A DNA stretch of 5,714 bases from contig JACQTM010000225.1 in NCBI GenBank assembly GCA_016210825.1, forward strand, positions 1-5,714, given 5' to 3'. This document shows positions 1 to 5,674 of the stretch, one piece after another. The stretch comes from Hyphomicrobiales bacterium. Its GTDB lineage: Bacteria > Pseudomonadota > Alphaproteobacteria > Rhizobiales > Xanthobacteraceae. Each line of letters opens with the position of its first letter. Within the stretch, counting starts at the first letter, position 1. The notes beneath the pieces were generated by a model that had not been told where the DNA came from, ran no database searches, and saw nothing but the letters and a program-made list of their open reading frames with translations. A program made the position numbers and the translations under genes.

Positions 1-1
1 G

Positions 2-1060
2 GACTACAAGGCGCTGCGCACCGAGCAGGCGCGCCTGCGCATAGGCGGCGTGCATCGCGGCATCGGATTCGCAGCCTTTGTCGAAGTGACCAATCCGTCG
101 GCGGCGTTCTATGGCGTCGGCGGGGCACGCATCACCTCGCAGGACGGCGCCACGATGAAGCTCGATGCGCAGGGCAATATCTCCGTGCATTCCGGCGTCA
201 CCGAGCAAGGCCAGGGCGCGGAAGCGGTCATGGCGCAGGTCGCGGCCAGTGCCTTTGGCGTTCCGATCGAGCGCGTGCGCGTCGTCACCGGCGACACTGA
301 CAATGTTCCGTATGGCGGCGGCACCTGGGCGTCGCGCGCGGCCGGCATCGGCGGCGAAGCCGCGTGGCAGGCGGGAAAGACGCTGCGCCAGAATGTGCTT
401 GCTGCTGCGGGCAGCATTCTCCAGGCGCAGCCGGAGACGCTCGATATCAAGAATGGCGCGGTCGTGGACAAAGGCACCGACCGCGAGCGCATCTCGCTCG
501 AAGAGGTCGCGCGCGTCTGCTACTTCCGCCCCGACACGTTGCCGCCCGGCTTCCAGGCCGAATTGGTGGTGACGCGGCATTATGTCCCGCGCGCGTGGCC
601 CTTCGCCTTCACCAACGGCGTGCAAGCAAGTTATCTCGAAGTCGATACCGACACCGGCTTCGTCAAGCTGCTCAAGCACTGGTGCGTGGAGGATTGCGGC
701 ACCGTCATCAATCCGCAATTGGTCGACGAACAAGTGCGCGGCGGCGTGGTGCAAGGCATCGGCGCCGCGCTATTCGAGCAATGCCTCTATGACGAGCGCG
801 GCCAGATGCTCAATGGCAACATGGCCGATTATCTCGTTCCCATGTCCGGCGAGATGCCGGATATCGAGGTTGGCCATGTCGTCACCCCGACGGCGGATTC
901 CGAGCTTGGCGCCAAAGGCGCGGGTGAAGCCGGCACCGCCGGTGCGCCGGGTTGCGTGATGAACGCGATTAATGACGCGCTACGCCCGCTCGGCGCTGCG
1001 CCGCTCGTCGATATGCCGTTCACGCCGGGGAAAATCTTGCGGGCGCTTGGTCGCATTTGA
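2..1060 (+). CDS. Xanthine dehydrogenase family molybdopterin-binding subunit (CoxL-like), C-terminal part, 5' end outside window
   Basis: This is the large, molybdenum-cofactor-binding subunit of a molybdenum hydroxylase of the xanthine/CO dehydrogenase family. Such enzymes hydroxylate a carbon with water and pass electrons to FeS and FAD subunits. The reading frame is open from base 2, so the 352 residues seen are roughly the last 45% of a protein usually near 770-800 residues. Visible motifs are the cofactor-binding stretch GVTEQGQG (codons about 194-217), the GDTDNVPYGGGTWASR segment (about 290-337), the VEDCGTVINP segment (about 688-717) and the C-terminal GAKGAGEAG loop. In that loop the Glu codon at 926-928 matches the family's catalytic base. 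The active-site loop that separates CO dehydrogenases (Cys-containing) from other members lies upstream, so the substrate cannot be assigned. The GTG at 50 is internal and not the start. The FeS and FAD subunits are not in the window. Confidence 0.93.
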   Translation, partial: DYKALRTEQARLRIGGVHRGIGFAAFVEVTNPSAAFYGVGGARITSQDGATMKLDAQGNISVHSGVTEQGQGAEAVMAQVAASAFGVPIERVRVVTGDTDNVPYGGGTWASRAAGIGGEAAWQAGKTLRQNVLAAAGSILQAQPETLDIKNGAVVDKGTDRERISLEEVARVCYFRPDTLPPGFQAELVVTRHYVPRAWPFAFTNGVQASYLEVDTDTGFVKLLKHWCVEDCGTVINPQLVDEQVRGGVVQGIGAALFEQCLYDERGQMLNGNMADYLVPMSGEMPDIEVGHVVTPTADSELGAKGAGEAGTAGAPGCVMNAINDALRPLGAAPLVDMPFTPGKILRALGRI

Positions 1061-1156
1061 CGCACTTGGATTGCGTGGATGTCGTCCTTTGGTGCCTTGA
1101 GCAATATCCGCGGGCCAGTTACGGATGGTGTGACGGAGACTCGTTTGGACCATGTA

Positions 1157-1957
1157 ATGCGCAAGTTGGTTGTCTTGGGTATGTCGATCGTTGCGTTGGC
1201 GATCATGGATTCACGCGTGCAGGCGCAGGCGGCCGCCGCTTCTCCCAACTGGGCCGGCTACTATGTCGGATTGTCGATCGGCGGGCGCTGGGCGGACAAC
1301 ACCTGGAAAACCACCAATGTCTCGCCGACTCTTGCATCGATCCTGAGCACCGATCCGAATTCCAGCGCTGCACTCGACAACTTCGCCGCAAGATTTGGCG
1401 GCTATCTCGGCTACAATTGGTACGTGACGCCTATCTGGATCGCCGGGATCGAGGCGGATATCGGCTGGGCGAATAACGGCAAAAGCCGTACGCCGATTCC
1501 GGGAACCGTGCAGAGCGATATCACTGTCCCCTTTGCCTACATCAATCAGCCACGCGGGTCCGTGAGCGAAAATTGGGATGCAAGCATACGCGGCCGCATT
1601 GGCGCGCTGATCATGCCCGATGCATTGCTGTTCGCCACCGCCGGTGTCGCCTGGCAACAGATCGAATTGGCAGGCCGCTGCTTCGCCAGCGGCGGCGCCA
1701 CCGACTGGTGTACACTCCCGCACAATGAGACGCACGCAACGACTAGGCTGGGCTGGACCATCGGCGGCGGCGTTGAACGCATGATTGGCAATTGGATCAT
1801 GCGCGCCGAGTACCGCTATGCCGATTTTGGAACATTCAGCCGGACCTTCTTCACATTCAATCCCAGTGTTCCCTTCGACGACCGGTTAACGGCAAACGTG
1901 ACCGCGAGGACGCACACGGCGAGCTTCGGCATCGCCTACAAGCTCGGCGGCCCTTGA
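1157..1957 (+). CDS. Outer-membrane beta-barrel protein (Omp25/Omp31/RopB-like porin family)
   Basis: This 266-residue protein is predicted to be exported and folded as a small beta-barrel in the outer membrane. The ATG at 1157 is chosen because it gives a proper signal peptide: MRKL, a hydrophobic run to about residue 17, and an AQA cleavage site near residue 25. The upstream in-frame ATG at 1079 would bury this signal behind 26 polar residues. The mature protein opens with NWAGYYVGLSIGG, the family's hallmark first strand. Alternating strands follow, including FGGYLGYNW (80-88), GIEADIGW (97-104), SIRGRIGA (143-150), GWTIGGGVE (199-207) and the typical RAEYRYADFG (216-225). The last strand, ASFGIAYKL, ends in GGP and not in the usual aromatic residue. 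Cys175 and Cys185 could form a disulfide in an outer loop. No strong Shine-Dalgarno sequence is visible; the nearest purine run is GGAGA about 17 bp upstream. The gene starts 96 bp after the CoxL-like gene. Its exact role (porin, adhesin or structural) is unknown. Confidence 0.88.
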   Translation: MRKLVVLGMSIVALAIMDSRVQAQAAAASPNWAGYYVGLSIGGRWADNTWKTTNVSPTLASILSTDPNSSAALDNFAARFGGYLGYNWYVTPIWIAGIEADIGWANNGKSRTPIPGTVQSDITVPFAYINQPRGSVSENWDASIRGRIGALIMPDALLFATAGVAWQQIELAGRCFASGGATDWCTLPHNETHATTRLGWTIGGGVERMIGNWIMRAEYRYADFGTFSRTFFTFNPSVPFDDRLTANVTARTHTASFGIAYKLGGP

Positions 1958-1987
1958 TTGAGCGCATGTCTCAGCAGCGGCGGGTCG

Positions 1988-2044
1988 CTCTTCGACTTGT
2001 CGTTCGCGCCGGAAAAAATCCCGCAGGCGCTTGGCCGCATATAA
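1988..2044 (+). pseudogene. Remnant of the 3' end of a second CoxL-like molybdopterin-binding subunit gene
   Basis: Read in frame to the TAA at 2042-2044, this stretch gives LFDLSFAPEKIPQALGRI and then stop. The intact CoxL-like gene ends LVDMPFTPGKILRALGRI and then stop (1004-1060). I count 44 of 57 identical bases without gaps, and 11 of 18 identical residues. Both copies end in a stop codon at the same point. Upstream of about 1985 the resemblance fades, and no start codon with coding potential leads into it, so it is a leftover tail and not a gene. The outer-membrane protein gene sits between the intact gene and this remnant. This suggests either an old tandem paralogue that was mostly deleted or replaced, or a duplication linked to insertion of the porin gene. 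Chance similarity is unlikely but cannot be excluded without a database search. Confidence 0.6.
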
Positions 2045-2048
2045 CGTT

Positions 2049-2202
2049 TTATCCCTCCCCCGCTCGCGGGAGAGGGTGGATGCGAGCAACGGCGAGCAGC
2101 CGGGTGGGGGCATTTGGCTGCACAGGATTTACCCCACCCCGTCACGCCATCGCTCGCTACGCGAGCTTCGGCGGACGACCCTCCCCTTTCAGGGGAGGGT
2201 TA
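2049..2202. repeat. Composite palindromic intergenic repeat with CCCTCCCC/GGGGAGGG ends
   Basis: This block is a chain of inverted repeats. The first is a hairpin at 2053-2076 (CCCTC...GAGGG, with an inner CCCG CTCG CGGG). Next come GGGTGGGG at 2102-2109 facing CCCCACCC at 2132-2139. A perfect GCTCGC-TAC-GCGAGC lies at 2152-2166, and a perfect 9-bp stem CCCTCCCCT/AGGGGAGGG at 2179-2199. The two ends are roughly complementary (ATCCCTCCCC near 2051, GGGGAGGGTTAG at 2192-2203). Such G/C-rich nested palindromes are common between genes in Bradyrhizobium-type genomes and behave as REP- or MITE-like non-coding repeats. Short open frames crossing it are not genes. It lies between two convergent genes, so it may also end transcripts. 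A related element occurs at 5567-5674. Confidence 0.7.
2179..2199. terminator. Possible bidirectional hairpin terminator between convergent genes
   Basis: A perfect 9-bp stem (CCCTCCCCT, loop TTC, AGGGGAGGG) lies 13 bp beyond the stop of the minus-strand isochorismatase-like gene and downstream of the plus-strand outer-membrane protein gene. Position and stability fit a transcription end for both. There is no T tract on either side, so it is not a classical intrinsic terminator. It is also the end of a repeat element, so any terminating role is an inference. Confidence 0.35.
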
Positions 2203-2212
2203 GTATCGACAC

Positions 2213-2851
2213 TCAAAACTTGATCATGTCGATCTTGGTCAGCGTCACCTTCGCCGACACGCCCGGCGCGTTAACAAGATGCCAGGCGACATATTGCTCG
2301 GCGTAAGCATCGACCGCCGACATACCATCCACCGGCACGATGACGTTCATGCCCGAGAAAGCGGCATGGCTCGCGGTGTTGAGCACGGCGCCGTTCGAGG
2401 CGGTGCCGACCACGATCACCGTCTGCATGCCCTTGTCCTTGAGAATCTTTTCCAGATCGGTGCGCAGGAATTTGTTCGGCCCGGAGAGCACCGAAGGCTC
2501 ATTCGCGGCAGGCGCGACATCCTTGATCACATCGGCGGCCGTGGTGTTGGCGATGAGGCTGTAGACAACGGTTACGCCCTTCGCGCGGGCTTCGGCAAGC
2601 AGCTTCTTTACCGCCGGGATCGAAGCCACGCAGCGCGGCCGCTTGCCGCAATTCTGGTTCATGAAATCGAGCATCAGGAGCGCTGTCGTCTTTGCATCGG
2701 CCGTCACCGCCTTCAGCACGGGCGCGGGCGGCGTCTTGATGCTCGCCCACTCATTCACGATCGACTGCGCGAATGCGCTCGGGGCACCGGCGCCACCAAA
2801 AGCTGTGGCCGCGGCGAAGCCTATAAGAATGTGAAAACAAATCCTTTTCAT
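2213..2851 (-). CDS. Periplasmic isochorismatase-family protein lacking the nucleophilic cysteine
   Basis: This 212-residue protein has the isochorismatase/cysteine-hydrolase fold. The ATG at 2851 is supported by a strong ribosome site and a clean signal peptide: MKRICFH, a hydrophobic core, and AFA cleaved after residue 28. The mature protein is therefore expected in the periplasm, which is unusual for a family that is mostly cytoplasmic. The first triad residue is Asp62 in LLMLDFMNQ, and the likely Lys is Lys127 in GPNKFLRTDL. The usual cysteine position in the VVGTASNGAVLNTA segment is Ala155. Without Cys, amidase chemistry of the nicotinamidase type is unlikely. EntB/PhzD-type isochorismatases also lack it and act by acid catalysis. 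Cys68 and Cys74 (NCGKRPRC) could form a periplasmic disulfide. The C-terminal part (VPVDGMSAVDAYAEQYVAWHL) is well formed, so the gene looks intact. It diverges from the cyclase gene and converges on the outer-membrane protein gene. Its substrate is unknown. Confidence 0.88.
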   Translation of the reverse strand: MKRICFHILIGFAAATAFGGAGAPSAFAQSIVNEWASIKTPPAPVLKAVTADAKTTALLMLDFMNQNCGKRPRCVASIPAVKKLLAEARAKGVTVVYSLIANTTAADVIKDVAPAANEPSVLSGPNKFLRTDLEKILKDKGMQTVIVVGTASNGAVLNTASHAAFSGMNVIVPVDGMSAVDAYAEQYVAWHLVNAPGVSAKVTLTKIDMIKF

Positions 2852-2856
2852 TGTGT

Positions 2857-2862
2857 CCTCCC
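2857..2862 (-). promoter_or_regulatory. Ribosome binding site of the isochorismatase-like gene
   Basis: On the minus strand GGGAGG is followed by ACACA and then the ATG at 2851, a near-ideal Shine-Dalgarno sequence and spacing. It fixes the start at the methionine before the signal peptide. The open frame upstream, which runs another 98 codons to 3145, can be excluded. Confidence 0.8.
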
Positions 2863-2920
2863 GTGAGCTCGACGAGCGCCGCAGAGAATACCCGCGTCCT
2901 GTGGTCGCGTCCCGCATTTT

Positions 2921-2945
2921 TGCATTGCCAAAATCGATCAATGCA
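2921..2945. promoter_or_regulatory. Candidate operator: perfect dyad in the divergent intergenic region
   Basis: TGCATTG at 2921-2927 and its exact reverse complement CAATGCA at 2939-2945 are separated by 11 bp (A/T-rich, containing AATCGAT). The dyad lies in the 196-bp gap between the divergent isochorismatase-like and cyclase genes, about 70 bp from one start and 103 bp from the other. Size and spacing would suit a dimeric regulator such as a LysR- or GntR-type protein that controls both directions. No regulator gene is present in the window and no convincing -35/-10 pair was found, so this remains a prediction. Confidence 0.4.
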
Positions 2946-2990
2946 TAGACGCGCGACGACGCGCGCGGCAATATCACGCCTCCGAACCGG

Positions 2991-3018
2991 GACGCCGATC
3001 TGGCGCTAATCCGGCGTC
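2991..3018 (+). promoter_or_regulatory. Inverted repeat in the leader of the cyclase gene
   Basis: GACGCCG (2991-2997) and CGGCGTC (3012-3018) form a perfect 7-bp inverted repeat with a 14-base loop, ending 29 bp before the cyclase ATG. It could be a second operator or a hairpin in the 5' untranslated leader. In GC-rich DNA a 7-bp match can arise by chance, so support is weak. Confidence 0.25.
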
Positions 3019-3047
3019 GGCAAAGACAACAAAGGGAAGACGCGCCA

Positions 3048-4001
3048 ATGAATATCAAGGTGGGCAAGGAGGCGATCGCCGAAGCCTCGAAGAAACTCAG
3101 CAACTGGGGCCGCTGGGGCAAGGACGACCAGATCGGCACGCTCAATCACGTGCAGCCGGAGGATATCGTCAAGGCCGCGGGGCTGATCCGCACCGGCAAG
3201 GTATTCGCGCTCGGCATTCCGCTTGATCGCAACGGCCCGCAGACCGGGCTATTCGGCGGACGCTTCAACCCGATCCACCAAATGCTCGCGACCGGCACCG
3301 ACGCCATCGCCGGGCGCCAAGACTGGAACAAGATCCGCTACGCCGACGACACGCTCAATCTCTGCGTCCAGGGTGCGACGCATTGGGACGCGCTCGGGCA
3401 TATTTTCTACGAGACGCACGCCTATAACGGCTATGACGCCAAGCTGATCGACTCGCGCGGTTTGAGCGTTCTCGGCATCGAGCATACCAAGAGCAAGATG
3501 GTGGGGCGCGGCGTGCTACTCGATGTCGCGCGCTTTCGCGGCGTCGATTGGCTGAAGGATGGCGAAGCCATCGGCAACGACGAGCTCGATAAATGCGCCA
3601 AGGATCAAAACGTCGAAATCCGGCGCGGCGATTTCGTCATCGTGCGTACCGGGCAGATGGAGCGCTGCCTGATGGAAGGCGTCTGGGGCGGTTACGCCGG
3701 CGGCGACGCGCCCGGAGTCAGGTTCGAGAATTGCTATTGGTGCCAGGACAAGCAGATCGCGGCGATCTGCACCGACACCTGGGGCGTCGAGGTGCGCCCG
3801 AACGAAACCACGGAAGCGAACCAGCCCTGGCACTGGGTGGTGATCCCCGCGATGGGGCTATGCATGGGCGAGATTTTCTATCTCAAGGAGCTCGCCGAGG
3901 ATTGCGCCGAGGACGGCACTTACGAGTTCTTCTTCTGCGGCCCGCCGCTGATCATCACCGGCGGCACCGGCTCCCCGATCAACCCGCAGGCGATTAAGTG
4001 A
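3048..4001 (+). CDS. Cyclase family protein (kynurenine formamidase-like metal-dependent hydrolase)
   Basis: This 317-residue cytoplasmic protein belongs to the cyclase family (Pfam PF04199 type), whose best-known member, KynB, hydrolyses N-formylkynurenine. Members of this longer branch hydrolyse or close amide or lactone rings and mostly lack a known substrate. The start at 3048 follows GGGAAG with an 8-base spacer. The N-terminal WGRWGKDDQIGTLN (20-33) is typical of the longer branch. The metal-binding signature is THWDALGH (111-118), with His112, Asp114 and His118 as expected ligands. GRGVLLDVAR (153-162) is the conserved core strand, followed by RRGDFVIVRTG (192-202). His262 (WHWVV) and Glu275 (MGEIFYLKELAED) complete the active-site region. 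No signal peptide is visible. The gene is divergent from the periplasmic isochorismatase-like gene and points toward the HisD-family gene 227 bp downstream, from which a repeat cluster separates it. The family call is firm; the substrate is not known. Confidence 0.92.
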   Translation: MNIKVGKEAIAEASKKLSNWGRWGKDDQIGTLNHVQPEDIVKAAGLIRTGKVFALGIPLDRNGPQTGLFGGRFNPIHQMLATGTDAIAGRQDWNKIRYADDTLNLCVQGATHWDALGHIFYETHAYNGYDAKLIDSRGLSVLGIEHTKSKMVGRGVLLDVARFRGVDWLKDGEAIGNDELDKCAKDQNVEIRRGDFVIVRTGQMERCLMEGVWGGYAGGDAPGVRFENCYWCQDKQIAAICTDTWGVEVRPNETTEANQPWHWVVIPAMGLCMGEIFYLKELAEDCAEDGTYEFFFCGPPLIITGGTGSPINPQAIK

Positions 4002-4014
4002 CATCGCAGATGTC

Positions 4015-4059
4015 ATCCCGGACGACCGAGCCGCTGTTGCGGCGAGGTCGATCCGGGAT
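4015..4059. repeat. Rhizobiales-type palindromic repeat (hairpin 1)
   Basis: ATCCCGGA (4015-4022) pairs with TCCGGGAT (4052-4059). CGACC (4023-4027) pairs with GGTCG (4046-4050), and an inner GCCGC/GCGGC stem closes a TGTT loop. The whole 45 bp folds into one long hairpin starting 14 bp after the cyclase stop. The sequence type (TCATCCCGGACGACCGAG...) is very common between genes in Bradyrhizobium-like genomes. It could stabilise or end the cyclase transcript, but no T run follows it. Confidence 0.7.
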
Positions 4060-4082
4060 CGAGCGCGGCAAACTCAGCCGTC

Positions 4083-4200
4083 ACCCCCGGGCTTGACCCG
4101 GGGGTCCATCTTTCTTGATACAATTATGCGAAGAAAGATGGATTGCCGGGTCAAGTTTACACTCGGGCCGACCTTTGGTCGGACCCGGGTGCCCGGCAAT
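4083..4200. repeat. Rhizobiales-type composite palindromic repeat (hairpins 2-4)
   Basis: Several perfect stems are nested or adjoining here. ACCCCCGGG/CCCGGGGGT (4083-4091 and 4097-4105) closes a CTTGA loop. TCCATCTTTCTT (4105-4116) pairs with AAGAAAGATGGA (4131-4142). ATTGCCGGG (4142-4150) pairs with CCCGGCAAT (4192-4200), and inside it CCGACC-TTT-GGTCGG lies at 4168-4182, flanked by ACTCGGG/CCCGGGT. Segments such as CCCGGGCTTGACCCGGG and TTGCCGGGTCAAG are typical of repeats abundant between genes in Rhizobiales. An open frame entering from 4115 reads through this repeat into the next gene but is not the real start. The cluster separates the cyclase and HisD-family genes. Confidence 0.75.
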
Positions 4201-4216
4201 GACGAGCACCATATTC

Positions 4217-4222
4217 GGAGGA
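4217..4222 (+). promoter_or_regulatory. Ribosome binding site that fixes the start of the HisD-family gene
   Basis: GGAGGA is followed by six bases and then the ATG at 4229. It selects the start MPRFLKRG and rules out the in-frame ATG codons at 4115 and 4199, which lie in the repeat and lack such a site. Confidence 0.85.
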
Positions 4223-4228
4223 CCCGCC

Positions 4229-5536
4229 ATGCCCCGCTTCCTCAAACGCGGAATGGACGCGAGCGCGATCAAGGCTGCGGACGCGAAGGTGCGCCAGACG
4301 GTCGAAGCAATCCTCGCCGACATCGAGGCGCACGGCGATAAAGCCGTCCGCGAGTTGTCGAAAAAATTCGACAATTGGGAGCCGAAAAATTTTCGCCTGA
4401 GCGACGTCGAGATTGATCGCGCCATCGCGCAGGTGCAAAAACGCGACCTCGAGGACATCAAATTCGCGCAATCGCAGGTGCGTCACTTCGCGCAGAAGCA
4501 AAAAGAGACGATGCGCGATCTCGAAGTCGAGACGCTTCCGGGCGTGATCCTCGGCCATCGGCACATTCCGGTGAATTCCATCGGCTGCTACGTGCCGGGC
4601 GGGCGCTATCCGATGGTCGCCTCCGCGCACATGTCGATCGTTACCGCGCGCGTCGCCGGCGTCAACCGCATCATCGCCTGCGCGCCGCCGCACAAGGGCG
4701 GGCCGCACCCGGCGATCGTCGCCGCCATGCATTTCGGCGGCGCCGACGAAATCTACGTGCTTGGTGGCGTGCAAGCAGTCGCGGCGATGGCGCTCGGCAC
4801 CGGCACAATCGCGCCCGTCGACATGATCGTCGGTCCCGGCAACGCGTATGTGGCCGAGGCGAAGCGGCAATTATTCGGCCGCGTCGGCATCGACCTGCTC
4901 GCCGGCCCAACCGAGACGCTGATTATTGCCGACGACAGCGTGGACGCGGAAATCTGCGCAACCGATCTCCTGGGCCAAGCCGAGCATGGGCCCACCTCCC
5001 CCGCCGTGCTGATCACCAACTCGGAGATGCTTGCACGCGCGACAATGGCCGAGGTCGATCGGCTGCTGAAAATCCTTCCCACCGCCGATGCCGCCGGCCA
5101 GGCGTGGAAAGATTTCGGCGAGGTCATTGTCTGCGACGACGAGGCCGAGATGGTTCGCGAAGCCGACCGCGTCGCTTCGGAACACGTGCAGGTAATGACC
5201 CGCAATCCTGATTATTTCCTCAACAATATGAAAAACTACGGCTCGCTGTTCTTAGGCCCGCGCACCAACGTCGCCTATGGCGACAAGGTGATCGGAACGA
5301 ACCACACGCTGCCGACGAAGAAAGCGGCGCGCTATACCGGCGGGCTGTGGGTCGGTAAATTCATCAAAACCTGCACGTATCAAAAAGTTCTGACCGACGA
5401 AGCGTCGGCCATGATCGGCGAATATTGCTCGCGGCTGTGCATTCTCGAAGGCTTCCTCGCGCATGCCGAGCAGGCCAATGTGCGCGTGCGCCGCTATGGC
5501 GGGCGCAATGTCGCTTATGCGACGGCGGCGGAGTGA
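4229..5536 (+). CDS. hisD: Histidinol dehydrogenase family protein, closest in pattern to sulfopropanediol 3-dehydrogenase (HpsN-like)
   Basis: This 435-residue NAD-dependent, zinc-binding dehydrogenase has the HisD fold and normal family length. Conserved residues by comparison with E. coli HisD are Gln250 and His253 (LGQAEH), Asp352 (YGDKVIGTNH) and His412 (EGFLAH) as zinc ligands. Glu318-His319 (ASEHVQV) form the catalytic pair, with His359 and Glu407 in the substrate pocket. GGVQAVAA (179-186) and VGPGNAYVAEAKRQ (201-214) are the core signatures. Several segments differ from biosynthetic HisD and match what I recall of the HpsN branch, which oxidises 2,3-dihydroxypropane-1-sulfonate to sulfolactate. 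They are YVPGGRYPMVASAHMS (121-136), AEHGPTSPAVLIT, ARYTGGLWVGKFIKTCTYQ (367-385) and EYCSRLCILEGF. No other his gene is present. The neighbouring cyclase, molybdenum hydroxylase and isochorismatase genes suggest catabolism and not histidine synthesis. The symbol denotes the family; the substrate is uncertain. Confidence 0.9.
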   Translation: MPRFLKRGMDASAIKAADAKVRQTVEAILADIEAHGDKAVRELSKKFDNWEPKNFRLSDVEIDRAIAQVQKRDLEDIKFAQSQVRHFAQKQKETMRDLEVETLPGVILGHRHIPVNSIGCYVPGGRYPMVASAHMSIVTARVAGVNRIIACAPPHKGGPHPAIVAAMHFGGADEIYVLGGVQAVAAMALGTGTIAPVDMIVGPGNAYVAEAKRQLFGRVGIDLLAGPTETLIIADDSVDAEICATDLLGQAEHGPTSPAVLITNSEMLARATMAEVDRLLKILPTADAAGQAWKDFGEVIVCDDEAEMVREADRVASEHVQVMTRNPDYFLNNMKNYGSLFLGPRTNVAYGDKVIGTNHTLPTKKAARYTGGLWVGKFIKTCTYQKVLTDEASAMIGEYCSRLCILEGFLAHAEQANVRVRRYGGRNVAYATAAE

Positions 5537-5566
5537 TGAGCGCCGCGCTTTCATTCCCTTTCACTT

Positions 5567-5674
5567 CCCCTCCCCCTTGTGGGGAGGGATTGGGGGTAGG
5601 GATCATTATATGTTGCGACTACAACGCGCCATGCGTCACCCCCCTCCCTAACCCTCCCCCACAAGGGGGGAGGG
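5567..5674. repeat. Palindromic intergenic repeat with two CCCTCCCC hairpins
   Basis: Two hairpins face each other: CCCTCCCC-CTTGT-GGGGAGGG at 5568-5588, and CCCTCCCC (5652-5659) with GGGGAGGG (5667-5674). The left half (5567-5602) is also roughly complementary to the right half (5638-5677), so the whole element of about 110 bp could form one long stem around an A/T-richer centre (ATCATTATATG). It begins 30 bp after the stop of the HisD-family gene and may end its transcript. It shares the CCCTCCCC/GGGGAGGG unit with the block at 2049-2202. A 47-codon frame from an ATG overlapping the stop (5536) reads through it and is not considered real. From 5678 to the window end no feature is seen. Confidence 0.7.

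Noticed and set aside
2053..2199. Regular hairpins in the repeat block considered as a CRISPR array
   Set aside because: The units are inverted and unequal in spacing and length, with no direct repeats separated by unique spacers.
1792..2223. Plus-strand open frame of 143 codons across the end of the porin gene and the repeat block
   Set aside because: Its first part is out of frame with the porin gene and the rest is repeat; no ribosome site or family motif.
2852..3145. N-terminal extension of the minus-strand isochorismatase-like protein by 98 residues
   Set aside because: It would overlap the divergent cyclase gene and hide the signal peptide; the ribosome site GGGAGG supports the ATG at 2851.
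4115..4228. N-terminal extension of the HisD-family protein by 38 residues
   Set aside because: It lies in the repeat cluster, has no ribosome site, and a strong GGAGGA precedes the ATG at 4229, where the family's normal N-terminus begins.
4157..4870. Long minus-strand open frame (237 codons) opposite the HisD-family gene
   Set aside because: Arginine-, histidine- and aspartate-rich shadow translation of the GC-rich real gene, with no recognisable motif.
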